Shown: positions 38,868 to 48,094, counted from the first letter of the stretch. The stretch is 64,000 nucleotides of DNA from Sysuimicrobium calidum (GCA_031459935.1 JAVKHN010000004.1:33434-97433); one strand, 5' to 3'. Translations and numbers: made by a program. The notes: a model not told the origin generated them from the letters alone.

Positions 38868-40928
38868 TCATCCCCTTCGAGGTCCGTCCCGGACGGTTCG
38901 GTGCGGCCAGGCCGTGATCACCGTACCGAGGAGGAAGAGAAATCCCCCCATCCAGATCCACCGCACCATGGGGTTCACCCAAGCTCGGAAGGTGGCGCGC
39001 CCGGAGGGATCGAAGGCCTCCAGCACCACGTACAGGTCCTCCCGGAAGGTGGAGTGGATCGCTGGACGGCTGGTGGGCTGGTCCCACCTCGGGTAGTACA
39101 GCCGCAGGGGCTGCAGGATCCGGGTCCCCGTGCCGCTTTGCACCTCCAGATTCGCCCAGCTGAGCTGGACACCCGGTGCTTCTCCGCCCCGCAGCCCCCG
39201 GTAGGTGATCTCGTACCGGCCTACCCGAAACCGCTCGCCCGGCCGCACCGTGGCCTCCCGCTCCTGGACGTAGGCGTGGCTGGCCACGAGCCCCACCGTC
39301 ACCACGAGCACCGCGAGGTGCACGAGATACCCGCCGTACCGCCGCCGCTGGTCCCGGAAGAGCTGCCAGAGGGCCACCGGGTACGATGCGCCGCGGGCCG
39401 TCCGGACCGAAGCTCCCCGATGGTACGCCTGCAGCGTGGCCGCGGCCGCAAACGCCACGGCCGCAAGGCCCGCCACCACCCCGGGCCGTCGCAGCAATAC
39501 CCCGGCCGCGATCCCCGTCCCGAGCAGGGCCGCGAGCGGGAACCGGAACCGCACGAGGACGCTCCCGGTGGCGTGCCGCCAGGGGAGGAGGGTACCGGTT
39601 CCCATGAGGAGCAGCAGCGCCACTCCGATGGGTGCGCTGACCTTCCGGAAGTAGGGCGGCCCCACGAACACCTGCACTCCCTCCACTGCCTCCGTGAGGG
39701 CGGGAAAGAGGGTGCCGAGCAGCACCGCGAAGGCAAACCCCAAAAACAGCACGTTGTTGAAGAGGAACGCACCCTCCCGGGAGGCGAGGGAGAACGTCAC
39801 GGTTCGATCCCGCAGCCGGTCCCACCGCCACGCGGCGAGGCCAAAGGAGAATCCGAGCAGAGCCCCGAGGTAGGCGAGGAAGGGGGCAGCGATCTCGGAC
39901 TGCGCGAAGGTGTGCACCGAGGCCACGAGCCCCGTGCGGGTAAGGAAGGTGCCGAGCTGGCCCATCGCAAAGGTGAGGATCACCAGTCCCGTGTTCCAGG
40001 CGGCGAAGATTCCCCGGCGCTCCTGGATGAGGGCGGAGTGGAGGTAGGCGGTTCCCACCAGCCACGGCACCAGGGACGAGTTCTCCACGGGATCCCATCC
40101 CCAATACCCACCCCATCCCAGCACCCGGTACGCCCACCACCCACCGGCCAGAATCCCCGCGCTCAGGGCCGCCCAGGCGAAGAAATTCCAGGCGCGGGTG
40201 GCTACGATCCACCGGGCATCCAGCTGCCCCGTGAGGAGGGCGGCCATGGAGAAGGCATAGGGGACCGAGAACCCCACGAACCCCAGGTACAGAAGCGGCG
40301 GGTGCACCACCATCCCGGGATCCAGGAGAAGCGGATTCAGGCCGCGGCCGTCTGGAGGCGGAACCTCGAAGGCTCTGAAGGGGTTCTCGAAGGCAGCGAC
40401 CAGCACCAGGAAGAACGCGAGCACCCCTGCCAGCACGGCCACCGCGTAGGGCAAAAGGGTCGGGTCCGTACGACGATGGCGCAGCTGCGCGAGAGCCGCA
40501 AACGCGCTCAGCATCCAGGTCCAGAACAGCAACGACCCCGCCTGCCCGCCCCACAGCCCACTCAGCCGGTACAGAAGCGGGGTGTCGAGGCTGCTGTTGC
40601 GGGCCACGTACACCAGGGTGAAGTCATGCGTGACCAGGGCCACAAGAAGGGCAAGGAGCGCCACGGAGAGGAAGACCGCAGGGGTGAGGGCCGCATTCAG
40701 GCCGCTTGCGATCCAGGCAGGTGAGGCGCGTCTCAGGCCGTGAGCCAGGGCCCCGATGGTGTAGAGACTCGAGGCGAGGGCCATCCACACGGAGGCGGAA
40801 CCTACCAGGGCGAGGCCGTCGCCCCGCAGGCTCCAGAGGACTGCAACGAGCCATGCTCCTACCACAACGACCGCTCCCGCCCCGAGCCACCGCCGGCCCG
40901 CGGGCGGTGCGGCCGCCGCCACGTTCAT
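38868..40928 (-). CDS. ccmF: Cytochrome c haem lyase subunit CcmF
   Basis: A 686-residue membrane protein with about 15 TM helices. The haem-handling WWD domain is GGYWGWDPVENSSLVPWL. Conserved flanking His are in VVHPPLLYLG and later helices. The C-terminal periplasmic region resembles the usual CcmF tail (WIWMGGFLFLLGTVI). It attaches haem to apocytochrome c with CcmH. First gene of the four-gene operon running leftward to 36232. A GATAAT hexamer lies upstream near 40961, but no convincing -35 accompanies it. Confidence 0.95.
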   Translation of the reverse strand: MNVAAAAPPAGRRWLGAGAVVVVGAWLVAVLWSLRGDGLALVGSASVWMALASSLYTIGALAHGLRRASPAWIASGLNAALTPAVFLSVALLALLVALVTHDFTLVYVARNSSLDTPLLYRLSGLWGGQAGSLLFWTWMLSAFAALAQLRHRRTDPTLLPYAVAVLAGVLAFFLVLVAAFENPFRAFEVPPPDGRGLNPLLLDPGMVVHPPLLYLGFVGFSVPYAFSMAALLTGQLDARWIVATRAWNFFAWAALSAGILAGGWWAYRVLGWGGYWGWDPVENSSLVPWLVGTAYLHSALIQERRGIFAAWNTGLVILTFAMGQLGTFLTRTGLVASVHTFAQSEIAAPFLAYLGALLGFSFGLAAWRWDRLRDRTVTFSLASREGAFLFNNVLFLGFAFAVLLGTLFPALTEAVEGVQVFVGPPYFRKVSAPIGVALLLLMGTGTLLPWRHATGSVLVRFRFPLAALLGTGIAAGVLLRRPGVVAGLAAVAFAAAATLQAYHRGASVRTARGASYPVALWQLFRDQRRRYGGYLVHLAVLVVTVGLVASHAYVQEREATVRPGERFRVGRYEITYRGLRGGEAPGVQLSWANLEVQSGTGTRILQPLRLYYPRWDQPTSRPAIHSTFREDLYVVLEAFDPSGRATFRAWVNPMVRWIWMGGFLFLLGTVITAWPHRTVRDGPRRG

Positions 40929-40990
40929 CTTCCCTCCCGCGCGGTTTTGAACTCAGCCCTATTATCGCATGGCCGCGCGGGAGATCACGG

Positions 40991-41425
40991 TTACCTGGCC
41001 TCCGCGATAAGGCGCAGCAGCTCCGACACGCCCCTTGCGGCGTTCTTCCGCTGGGCGAGGTCCCGGCTCTGGATGCCCTTCACCGCGAGCTCACCCGCGG
41101 CCTCCGCCACCAGCATCCAGCTCCTGCCCACCCGGTCGTTTCGCAGGTCCGGGAGGATGCCCTGTCCCTGTCCCTCGCACACGTGGCCCCAGGCCCGGTT
41201 GAAGTTGCGCCCCCGGGGGCCCTCGATGCAGTTCAGGGCATGTCCCAGGTGCTGCTCTACGTAACTCATGGACTCCCCTCCCGCGGCAAACCCCGCGTGG
41301 GTGGCCGCGGTCCGGGCCTGGACCCTCCAGGCCGGCTCCCCGCCTCCTGCGGGCTGCTGCTCGTGGTAGGAAGCATACCCCGCGGTCACAAGACCCACCA
41401 GGACAACGGCCGCGATCCAGCGCAT
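40991..41425 (-). CDS. Small exported protein of unknown function with two Cys
   Basis: A 144-residue protein with a clear signal peptide (residues 1-18, AAVVLVGLVTAGYA). The mature part is helical. Two Cys, in ALNCIEG and GHVCEGQG, lie 18 residues apart next to His residues (HLGHALNC, WGHVCEG), but there is no CxxCH haem motif. A disulfide or metal site is possible. I do not recognise the family. It lies upstream of ccmF on the same strand with a 62-base gap. Its ribosome site is inside a hairpin (41433-41474). Confidence 0.7.
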   Translation of the reverse strand: MRWIAAVVLVGLVTAGYASYHEQQPAGGGEPAWRVQARTAATHAGFAAGGESMSYVEQHLGHALNCIEGPRGRNFNRAWGHVCEGQGQGILPDLRNDRVGRSWMLVAEAAGELAVKGIQSRDLAQRKNAARGVSELLRLIAEAR

Positions 41426-41432
41426 CTCCGCA

Positions 41433-41474
41433 CCTCCCGGTCAGGGTTTCGCCCGTTCATCCTGAGCCGGGAGG
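41433..41474 (-). promoter_or_regulatory. Hairpin enclosing the ribosome-binding site of the orphan exported gene
   Basis: CCTCCCGGTCAGG (41433-41445) pairs with CCTGA-G-CCGGGAGG (41461-41474) with one bulged G. On the minus strand the 3' arm is the GGGAGG that serves the ATG at 41425. It lies just after the chrA stop and has no T-run, so translational control or simple mRNA protection is as likely as termination. Confidence 0.5.
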
Positions 41475-41486
41475 TTCACGGTTCTG

Positions 41487-42679
41487 TCACAAGCTCTGGA
41501 CCACTGCCCCTGCCACCGCCCCCGCCCCCAGCAGCACCACGGGGTTGAGGTTCGTGCGGAATGCAACGAGGCCGGTGGCGAGGGCGATGAGGACGGTGGG
41601 GAGGTCGTGGATGGAGGCTCGGGCTAGGTGCCAGGTCACTTCGGCCATGAGGGCCCAGGAGATCGCGTTCACCCCGTCCAGGAAGGCCGCAGCCCACACG
41701 GAGCGCCGGAGCCGCGGCACGAAGGGGCGGGTGATGGCCACGAACACGAAGGCGGGCAGGAAGATCCCTGCGGTGGCCACCGCGGCCCCCGCAGGCCCGC
41801 CGAGGAGGTACCCGATGAAGGTGGCGGTCGTGAACACCGGCCCGGGCGTGATCTGGCCCACGGCCACCGCATCCAGCAGTTGCGCGAGATCCATCCACCG
41901 GAGCCGCTCCACGAGGTCCGTCCGCAAAAACGCCAGGAGCACGTACCCGCTCCCGAAGAGCACGGATCCGATCTTGAGGAAGACCCCGAACAGCGTCCCC
42001 AGGCTAGAGGGAACCGGAGGCGCAGCGGCCGGGAGGCCCACGGCGACGGGGAGGAGGGCGAGTACCGCTCCGGCGGCGACGGCGCGCCGCAGGAGCATCA
42101 CCGCTCCTCCGCCTGCGAAGAGCAGGGCGAGCTCGTGCACCCCCACGAAGCGGAGGCCGAGGCTTGTGAGGGCCGCGCTGAGGGTAAGCCCGTCCTTGAG
42201 GGCAGTCCGGCCGAGGCCCCAGAGGGCGTGGGCCACGATGACCACCACCACGGGCTTGACGCCGTAGAAGGCCCTCTCCACCTCCGGCAGGGACCCCCAC
42301 CGCACGTACGCCCAGGCCAGGGCGAGCACGATAAGGGCCGCGGGCAGGATGAAGCTCGCGCCCGCGGCCACAAGCCCCCACCCCCCGTCCGGGCGTGCCC
42401 GATGTGGATGGCCGTCTCCGTGGAGTTCGGGCCGGGGATGAGGTGGGTGACGCCGAGGAGATCCAGGAACTCCTGGTCCGTCATCCACCGCCGGCGGCGT
42501 ACCACCTCCTCCCGCATCAGGGCGATGTGCACCGCAGGACCCCCGAAGGCCGTGGCCCCCAAGCGCAGAAAAAGGGCCACCAGCGTCTCGAGATCCCCGC
42601 GCGCGCGGCGGCCTCCCACGGCTTCATCTTGGGACACGCCGGGATCCCGCACAACCGGGACGTCCCTCGCGGGGCCCAC
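41487..42679 (-). pseudogene. chrA: Chromate transporter family (ChrA) gene with a one-base frameshift
   Basis: Two minus-strand frames together make one ChrA-type protein. The first (from 42679) carries FGGPAVHIALMREEVV, DLLGVTHLIPGPNSTE and HIGHART. The second (to 41487) resumes with GWGLVAAGASFILPAALIVLALAW and the second repeat with VGQITPGPVFTTATFIGYLL. The join falls at a run of six C (42381-42386; six G on the coding strand) followed by A and five C. One extra base in the run would restore TGGWGLVAAG. Either a real mutation or a homopolymer sequencing error. Intact ChrA exports chromate. The start is uncertain (GTG 42679 or 42637). Confidence 0.8.
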
Positions 42680-42683
42680 GCTT

Positions 42684-43886
42684 TCAGTCCACCCGGAGCA
42701 CGAGGGCGGCGGCGCTATCCCCGGCCGCGCAGCCGGAAAACAGGCCGTAGCCGCCTCCCGCGAGCACCAGCTCCTCGATGAGCTCCATGGCGAGCCGCAT
42801 GCCCGTGGGCGCCTGGGGATGTCCGTACACCAGGGAGCTGCCGTAGTGGTTGAAGGCCTCGGGGGGGATCTTCAGGGCCTTCGCGAAGTAGAGGTCGTTG
42901 ACCGCAAAGGGGTTGTGGGTCTTGATGGCCCGCAGGTCCGGGATTCTCAGATCGGCCACCGCGAGGGCCCGCTTCGCCGCCTCCGCGGTGGCCTCGGGCA
43001 TGTATCCCTTTCGCACCCGGGCCTGCGCGAAGGCCAGGAGCTGGATCCGGATGCCGGCTTTCCGGCCGAGCTCCTCGGCCCGCTCCCGCGTCGCCACGAT
43101 CATGCCGCAGTTCCCGTCCGCGGGGTGAGTCTGGGTCCCGTAGGTCACCGTCCCCTCCGGGAGCACGGGCGCAAGGCGGGCGAGACCTTCCGCGGTGGTG
43201 GGGTGAATGCCCTCGTCCCCTGTCACCGTGGCAAGCGGCTTCCGTCCCGAGGGATCCTTCATCTCGATGGGGACTACCATGTAGCGTCGCTGGAAGGCGG
43301 CATCGTCCGCAAGGGCGGCCTGATACTGCGCATACCGGAGCAGGGTGACCTCCTCCTGGGCCTTGCGGGTGAACCCGTTTTCCCGGGCTACCCGCTCCGC
43401 GGTCTCGATCTGGGCGTTGCGGGCGTAGGGATCCAGGAAGAAGTTGTCCCAGACCCAGTTCTCGCTCTCCCCCGTTCCTCCAGGGCCCAGGGGGTTCGGG
43501 TAGTAGATGTGAGGCCCGTTGCTGGTGCGGTCGCAGGTGATGGTCAGGATGGCCCGGGCTCCGCCCGCCTCGATCTCCGCGGCCGCGTCCGCCACGACCC
43601 GCGCGGCGGTGGCGCAGGCCTGGCTGATGGTAGGCCCCGTCAGGAACTCAGCCCCCAGAAGCCCGGCGAACCACGGAGCCCCGAAGAAGGCGTGCCTGGC
43701 CGGTACGGTCATCCCGAGCCGCAGCCCATCGAAGACCGTGGGCGGGATCCCCCGTTCGTCCAGGGCCCGCCGGGCGATCTCCGCAGCGAACAGGATCGGA
43801 TGGAGATGGGCGAAGCTCCCTTGCCACCGGACGAAGGGGGTAGACCAGTAGCCACCGTACGGGATGAACACCCGGTCGAACCGCAC
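42684..43886 (-). CDS. Thiolase-family acetyl-CoA acetyltransferase-like protein
   Basis: A 400-residue thiolase. The nucleophile Cys is in ISQACATAARV, the His in NHYGSSLVYGHPQAPTG, and the second Cys in FSGCAAGDSAAAL. Thiolases cleave or form 3-oxoacyl-CoA. The motifs diverge from standard FadA (QAC for the usual SxC), so a thiolase-like role with an unusual substrate is possible. It lies 9 bases after the acyl-CoA ligase and 4 bases before chrA, as part of the Liv operon. Confidence 0.85.
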   Translation of the reverse strand: MRFDRVFIPYGGYWSTPFVRWQGSFAHLHPILFAAEIARRALDERGIPPTVFDGLRLGMTVPARHAFFGAPWFAGLLGAEFLTGPTISQACATAARVVADAAAEIEAGGARAILTITCDRTSNGPHIYYPNPLGPGGTGESENWVWDNFFLDPYARNAQIETAERVARENGFTRKAQEEVTLLRYAQYQAALADDAAFQRRYMVVPIEMKDPSGRKPLATVTGDEGIHPTTAEGLARLAPVLPEGTVTYGTQTHPADGNCGMIVATRERAEELGRKAGIRIQLLAFAQARVRKGYMPEATAEAAKRALAVADLRIPDLRAIKTHNPFAVNDLYFAKALKIPPEAFNHYGSSLVYGHPQAPTGMRLAMELIEELVLAGGGYGLFSGCAAGDSAAALVLRVD

Positions 43887-43895
43887 GCTCCTCCC

Positions 43896-45557
43896 TCAGC
43901 GTACCCTCATGGCCTGCTCCCACTTCCGGCGCTCCTCCTCCCGGAGCTCCCGGCGGAGCAGCTTGCCCACTTTGGACTTCGGCAGCATGTCGCGGAACTC
44001 GATGTAGTCCGGCACCTCGTAGGGTGCCAGCCGCTCCCGGCACCACCGCAGGAGTTCGTACGCGGAGATCCCCCGCAGGTCCTCCTTGAGGACCACGAAG
44101 GCCTTGATGCGCTCCCCGACCTCTGCGTCCGGGACGCCCACCGCGCACGCGGCGATCACCGCGGGGTGCTCCTGCAGTACGGACTCCACCCGGGCGGGTG
44201 CCACCCGGTAGCCCCGCTTCTTGATGAGGTCTGCGGACCGGTCCACGAAGTAGAGCCATCCGTCCGTATCCATGCGCAGGATGTCCCCGGTTCGGTACCA
44301 CACGCGTCCCTCGTACGTAGGGAAGGCCCGCCGGGTCTCCTCAGCTCTGTTCCAGTAGGCGGTGGGGAGGTGCGGGCCGGATACGAGAAGCTCCCCGGGC
44401 TCGCCGGGGGAGCACGGCCGCAGGGTTTCGGGATCCACGATCCGCACTTCCCTCCCCCGCACCACCCGTCCCACGGTCCCTTCCGGGAACGGCTGCCCTG
44501 CGGGGGTCATGGAGATGGCTCCGCACGCCTCCGTGGCTCCGTAGCCCTGATGGATCTCCAGGCCGAACCGCGCCTTCCACCGCCGGCTCATGTCCGGAGG
44601 GAGGGCGTCGCCCGCGGAGAAGCAATAGCGGAGGGAGCGCAGGTCGTACGCGTCCAGCCGGGGGTGCTCCAGGATGGTCCGGTACAGGGTGGGGGTGCCG
44701 AAGAGGGTGGTGACCCGGTACCGCTGGATGTGATCTAGAAAGGCGTCCCAGTTCATCCGCGGCAGCAGCACGAGGGTCTCCCCGGCCAAAAGCGCGCCGA
44801 GGCCCTGAGCCTGGCCCAGGATGTGGTACAGGGCGGCACCCTGGATGACCACGTCCGACCCCAGGGGGACCGCCCCCAGGCTGGTCTCCCGCTGGATCTG
44901 CATGCTCTCCAGCAGCGCCGGCTCGGAGATCGGCACCCCCTTAGGATGTCCGAGGGTTCCTCCCGTGTACAGCAGCTCGCACAGTCCCTCCGCCCCCTCT
45001 GCGCCTTCGGCTGGCTCGCTTGGCCTCCGGGCCCGGGTGGAGCCTGCGAGGAGCTCCCGGAAGGTGAACACCGTCCCGGAAAGCCGCACCCGGCCTGCGG
45101 GCAACCGGTCGAGGGCTTTCCCCACCGCCCGCTTCCACCACGGGAGCAGGTCTCCGATTCCGGTCACCACCACGCACCGGAGGCCGGCCTCCTGCTGAAC
45201 TCGGGCCGCGTACCCGAACAGGGTGTCCGCGCAGAACAGCACCGAGGCGCCCGCGTCCCGCGCCACGTACGCCACGTCCCGCGGCCCGTACTGCGGGGAG
45301 ACGGGAACAGCCACCGCGCTCCGTCGCCGGAGGGCAAGCCAGGTCACCACCCACTGCGGGCAGTGCGGCATGTACAGCAGGACGCGCTCTCCGGCCTCCA
45401 CCCCCAGACGCTCCAGTCCCCGGGCCAGGCGGTCCACCAGATCCTCCAGGTCCCGGAACCGGTACCGCTCTCCCAGGTACACCATGGCGGTGTGCTCCGC
45501 CCGGTCCCGGGCCACCTTCCGGAAGGCCTCATCCAGGAGCGACGTCCCTCCGCGCAT
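43896..45557 (-). CDS. AMP-forming acyl-CoA synthetase (fatty acid/aryl-CoA ligase family)
   Basis: A 553-residue ANL-family enzyme. The P-loop ELLYTGGTLGHPKGVP, QGYGATEACGAI, WYRTGDILRMDTDGWLYFVDRSADLIKKRGY (shown in part) and the C-terminal Lys in PKSKVGKLLRREL are in order. It activates a carboxylic acid to its CoA ester via the adenylate. A low-complexity EGAEGAEG insert precedes the P-loop. It lies 6 bases after livF, so the transporter probably imports the acid it activates. Chain length or aromatic specificity cannot be read. Confidence 0.9.
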   Translation of the reverse strand: MRGGTSLLDEAFRKVARDRAEHTAMVYLGERYRFRDLEDLVDRLARGLERLGVEAGERVLLYMPHCPQWVVTWLALRRRSAVAVPVSPQYGPRDVAYVARDAGASVLFCADTLFGYAARVQQEAGLRCVVVTGIGDLLPWWKRAVGKALDRLPAGRVRLSGTVFTFRELLAGSTRARRPSEPAEGAEGAEGLCELLYTGGTLGHPKGVPISEPALLESMQIQRETSLGAVPLGSDVVIQGAALYHILGQAQGLGALLAGETLVLLPRMNWDAFLDHIQRYRVTTLFGTPTLYRTILEHPRLDAYDLRSLRYCFSAGDALPPDMSRRWKARFGLEIHQGYGATEACGAISMTPAGQPFPEGTVGRVVRGREVRIVDPETLRPCSPGEPGELLVSGPHLPTAYWNRAEETRRAFPTYEGRVWYRTGDILRMDTDGWLYFVDRSADLIKKRGYRVAPARVESVLQEHPAVIAACAVGVPDAEVGERIKAFVVLKEDLRGISAYELLRWCRERLAPYEVPDYIEFRDMLPKSKVGKLLRRELREEERRKWEQAMRVR

Positions 45558-45563
45558 GCGTCC

Positions 45564-46319
45564 TCACCGCCGCCAGCCGGCTCCGAAGTACGCGCTGAGC
45601 ACCTCCGGACGGCTGAGGAGTTCCTCTCGGGTTCCGGAGAGCACGAGGGCACCGCTTTCCAGCACGTACCCCCGGTCCACCACGGGGAGGACGGCTCGCG
45701 CATATTGCTCTGCCACCACCAGGGACACGCCCTGCCGCCGGATGTCTTCGATGACCCGGACGAGCTCCTCCTGTAGGGCCGGGCTCAGGCCCAGGAGGGG
45801 TTCGTCCAGCAGCAACCACCGAGGCCGGGCCACCAGGGCCATGCCGATGGCCACCATCTGCTGTTCCCCGCCGCTCAGCATGCCCGCGGGCTTCCGCCAC
45901 AGCCTCCGCAGCGGGGGCATCAGCGTGCAGGCGAAGGCGATGCCCTCCTCCACCTCCCGGGCCGACCGGAGGTATCCGCCCATTCGGAGATTCTCCCCCA
46001 CGGTGAGGTCCCGGAACACCGCGTGGCGTTCCCGGCACAGAACGAGACCCTTTCGCACCCGCTCGGAGACCTCCCACCCCGTGATGTCCAGTCCCTCCAG
46101 GACCACCCTGCCCAGGACCGTGACCCGGATCCCGCCCCGCCGCTGCTCCCGGCGTCCGTACACGAGGGTCAGGCCCGCCACGGTGTTCAACAGGGTTGTC
46201 TTCCCCGCCCCGTTGGATCCGAAGATCCCCACCACCTCGCCTGGCCGCACCTCCAACGTCACCTCGTTGAGTCCCAGGGCATTCTCGTAGAAGACCACGA
46301 GGCGCTGGACCTCAAGCAG
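45564..46319 (-). CDS. livF: Branched-chain amino acid-type ABC transporter ATPase LivF
   Basis: A 251-residue ATPase. The Walker A is GSNGAGKTT, the signature MLSGGEQQMVAIG and the Walker B RWLLLDEPLLG. The C-terminal part fits LivF. The frame has no ATG, GTG or TTG in a sensible place; CTG at 46319 gives LLEVQRLVVFYENAL, which aligns with normal LivF starts. GGGAGGTGG lies about 7 bases upstream. GTG 46298 would remove the first strand. The CTG overlaps the livG stop by 8 bases. Confidence 0.88.
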   Translation of the reverse strand: MLEVQRLVVFYENALGLNEVTLEVRPGEVVGIFGSNGAGKTTLLNTVAGLTLVYGRREQRRGGIRVTVLGRVVLEGLDITGWEVSERVRKGLVLCRERHAVFRDLTVGENLRMGGYLRSAREVEEGIAFACTLMPPLRRLWRKPAGMLSGGEQQMVAIGMALVARPRWLLLDEPLLGLSPALQEELVRVIEDIRRQGVSLVVAEQYARAVLPVVDRGYVLESGALVLSGTREELLSRPEVLSAYFGAGWRR

Positions 46320-47070
46320 GAGCGGCCACCTCCCTCCCCAGGTAGGCTCTTCGAACCTCCTCGCGCGCCATGACCTCTGCGGGGGGTCCCTCCGCGATCT
46401 TCCGGCCGAAGTCGAGGACCACGACCCTGTGGACCACCTGGAACAGCTCCACAAGCCGGTGCTCCACCAGGACCAGAGAGCGTCCTTCCCCCGTGAGCCG
46501 GATCAGAAGAGGGATGAGGCTACTGGCTTCCGCGGGGCTCATGCCGGAGAACAGCTCATCGAGGAGCAAAACTTCCGGGTCCAGGGCAAGGCACCGCGCC
46601 AGCTCAAGCCGTTTCAGGTATCCGTGCGGGAGCTCCGCCGCGGGTTTGTACACCGCCGCCGCGTCCCGTTCGAACCCCACCTCCTCCAGGAGGTCCAGGG
46701 CCACCTCCTCTCGGCGTCCGTATCCGCTTCCCAGCCGCTCCCAGGCTCTTGTGGAGCAGAGTGGGATCACCACGTTCTTGAAGGCGGGCAGGTGGTAAAA
46801 GGGGCGGGGCGTCTGGAAGCTGCGCACGATCCCCAGGCGCACGCGGCCTTCGGGGGAAAGCCGGGTGATGTCCCGGCCCCGGTAGAGGATCCGTCCTCGG
46901 TCGGGCCGCACGAAACCCGTGATGAGGTTGATGAGGGTCGTCTTGCCGGATCCGTTGGGGCCGATGATCCCCAGCGCTTCGCCGGGCCGCACCTCCAGAC
47001 TCACCCCGTCCACGGCCCGGACTCCGCCGAAGGTCTTGCTGACCTCCTCTGCGACCAGCACGCGCTCCAT
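46312..47070 (-). CDS. livG: Branched-chain amino acid-type ABC transporter ATPase LivG
   Basis: A 252-residue ATPase. Walker A is GPNGSGKTT, Walker B EVLLLDELFSGMS and the H-loop LVLVEHRLVE. The signature region (AAELPHGYLKRLELARCLA) has lost the usual LSGGQ in favour of LPHGYLK, which is common in LivG. ATG 47070 is chosen because upstream in-frame sequence lies in livM. It lies 7 bases after livM. Confidence 0.92.
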   Translation of the reverse strand: MERVLVAEEVSKTFGGVRAVDGVSLEVRPGEALGIIGPNGSGKTTLINLITGFVRPDRGRILYRGRDITRLSPEGRVRLGIVRSFQTPRPFYHLPAFKNVVIPLCSTRAWERLGSGYGRREEVALDLLEEVGFERDAAAVYKPAAELPHGYLKRLELARCLALDPEVLLLDELFSGMSPAEASSLIPLLIRLTGEGRSLVLVEHRLVELFQVVHRVVVLDFGRKIAEGPPAEVMAREEVRRAYLGREVAAPA

Positions 47071-47077
47071 GAAAGCC

Positions 47078-48094
47078 CTACACAGGTACCCACCGCTCGA
47101 ACTGGTGATAGCGTCTGCGCGCCAGGGCGAAGAGCCCCTCCGGTACGCCCACCAGGACCACCACGAGCACCGCGCAGTACGCCACCACCCGCAGGGTGCC
47201 AAACGCACGCAGAACTTCCGAGAGGGGGACCAGGAGGGCAGCCCCTACCGCTGCCCCCGCGAGCATCTCCGATCCGCCCAAGACCGCCGCGGTCAGAGGC
47301 AGGACGGAATACTCCAGGGAGAAGGCGGACATTCCCACCACGTGGTAATGGGTCGCCAAAACGCCTCCTGCGAACGTGGCCGGGAGCGCTCCCACGAGCA
47401 GGGCGGTGAATTTCCACCGCCCTACAGGGATCCCCGAGGCCCTTACTCCCACATCGTTGTCCCGGATGGCCCGGAGGAGAAGCCCGTGGTCGCTATCCAG
47501 GAGCCGCTGGAGCCCGAAAACCGTAACGAGCAGGGCAAGGACCAGCAGGTACTGCCGCAGGGTCAGGCCTCCCAACCCGGGCACTCCCGCAAACCCCTCC
47601 GTGCCTCCCAGGATCTTGGTGGCCTCAATGATCCGGGCGAACAGGAGGGGGAGGGCAAAGGTCACCAGGCTGAAGTAGACACCCCGGAGGCGGAGCACGG
47701 GGGTCAGCAGCCCTGCACAGACCACGGCACCGGCTGTGGCGCCGAGGAGCACCGCGGGGAAGGAAGGGAGGTGCAGGTAGACGGCGGCGATGGCGGTGAG
47801 ATATCCACCTGCACCGAAGAAGAGGCTCTGACCTAAGGAAACGAGCCCCACCCGCTCCAGGAACGCCCAGCTGGTGGCCAGGAGCATCATGGCCACCACG
47901 ATGAGGAAGACCGTCTGCCAGTATGCTCCCGTCCAGGGCCGCAGGAGGGGGAATCCGAGGAGGACGGTCATGGCTGCCAGGCGCGGTCCCGCCAGGTACA
48001 GCAGCTCCCGCCAGGATGTCAGCACGAAGACGTCGTCCGCCCGCACCTTGATGCCGCGATCCAGTCGCTCCCTGCGGTACCCCGCTTCCCTCAT
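47078..48094 (-). CDS. livM: Branched-chain amino acid-type ABC transporter permease LivM
   Basis: A 338-residue permease with about 9 TM helices. AFLERVGLVSLGQSLFFGAGGYLTA (shown in part) and the EAA-like loop RAIRDNDVGVRASGIPVGRWK identify LivM. A 40-residue cytoplasmic N-terminus precedes TM1. It pairs with LivH. It overlaps the livH stop by 4 bases. Confidence 0.93.
   Translation of the reverse strand: MREAGYRRERLDRGIKVRADDVFVLTSWRELLYLAGPRLAAMTVLLGFPLLRPWTGAYWQTVFLIVVAMMLLATSWAFLERVGLVSLGQSLFFGAGGYLTAIAAVYLHLPSFPAVLLGATAGAVVCAGLLTPVLRLRGVYFSLVTFALPLLFARIIEATKILGGTEGFAGVPGLGGLTLRQYLLVLALLVTVFGLQRLLDSDHGLLLRAIRDNDVGVRASGIPVGRWKFTALLVGALPATFAGGVLATHYHVVGMSAFSLEYSVLPLTAAVLGGSEMLAGAAVGAALLVPLSEVLRAFGTLRVVAYCAVLVVVLVGVPEGLFALARRRYHQFERWVPV

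Noticed and set aside
38553..40724. A 723-codon plus-strand frame opposite ccmF
   Set aside because: Antisense shadow: no recognisable motif, and compositional bias only.
40991..41425. A c-type cytochrome reading of the small exported protein
   Set aside because: It has two Cys and nearby His residues, but no CxxCH haem-binding motif.
41628..44738. A 1036-codon open frame on the plus strand
   Set aside because: It lies opposite chrA, thiolase and the CoA ligase, which have clear family motifs. Its translation is rich in Gly, Arg, His and Pro without any domain, as expected of antisense frames in high-GC DNA.
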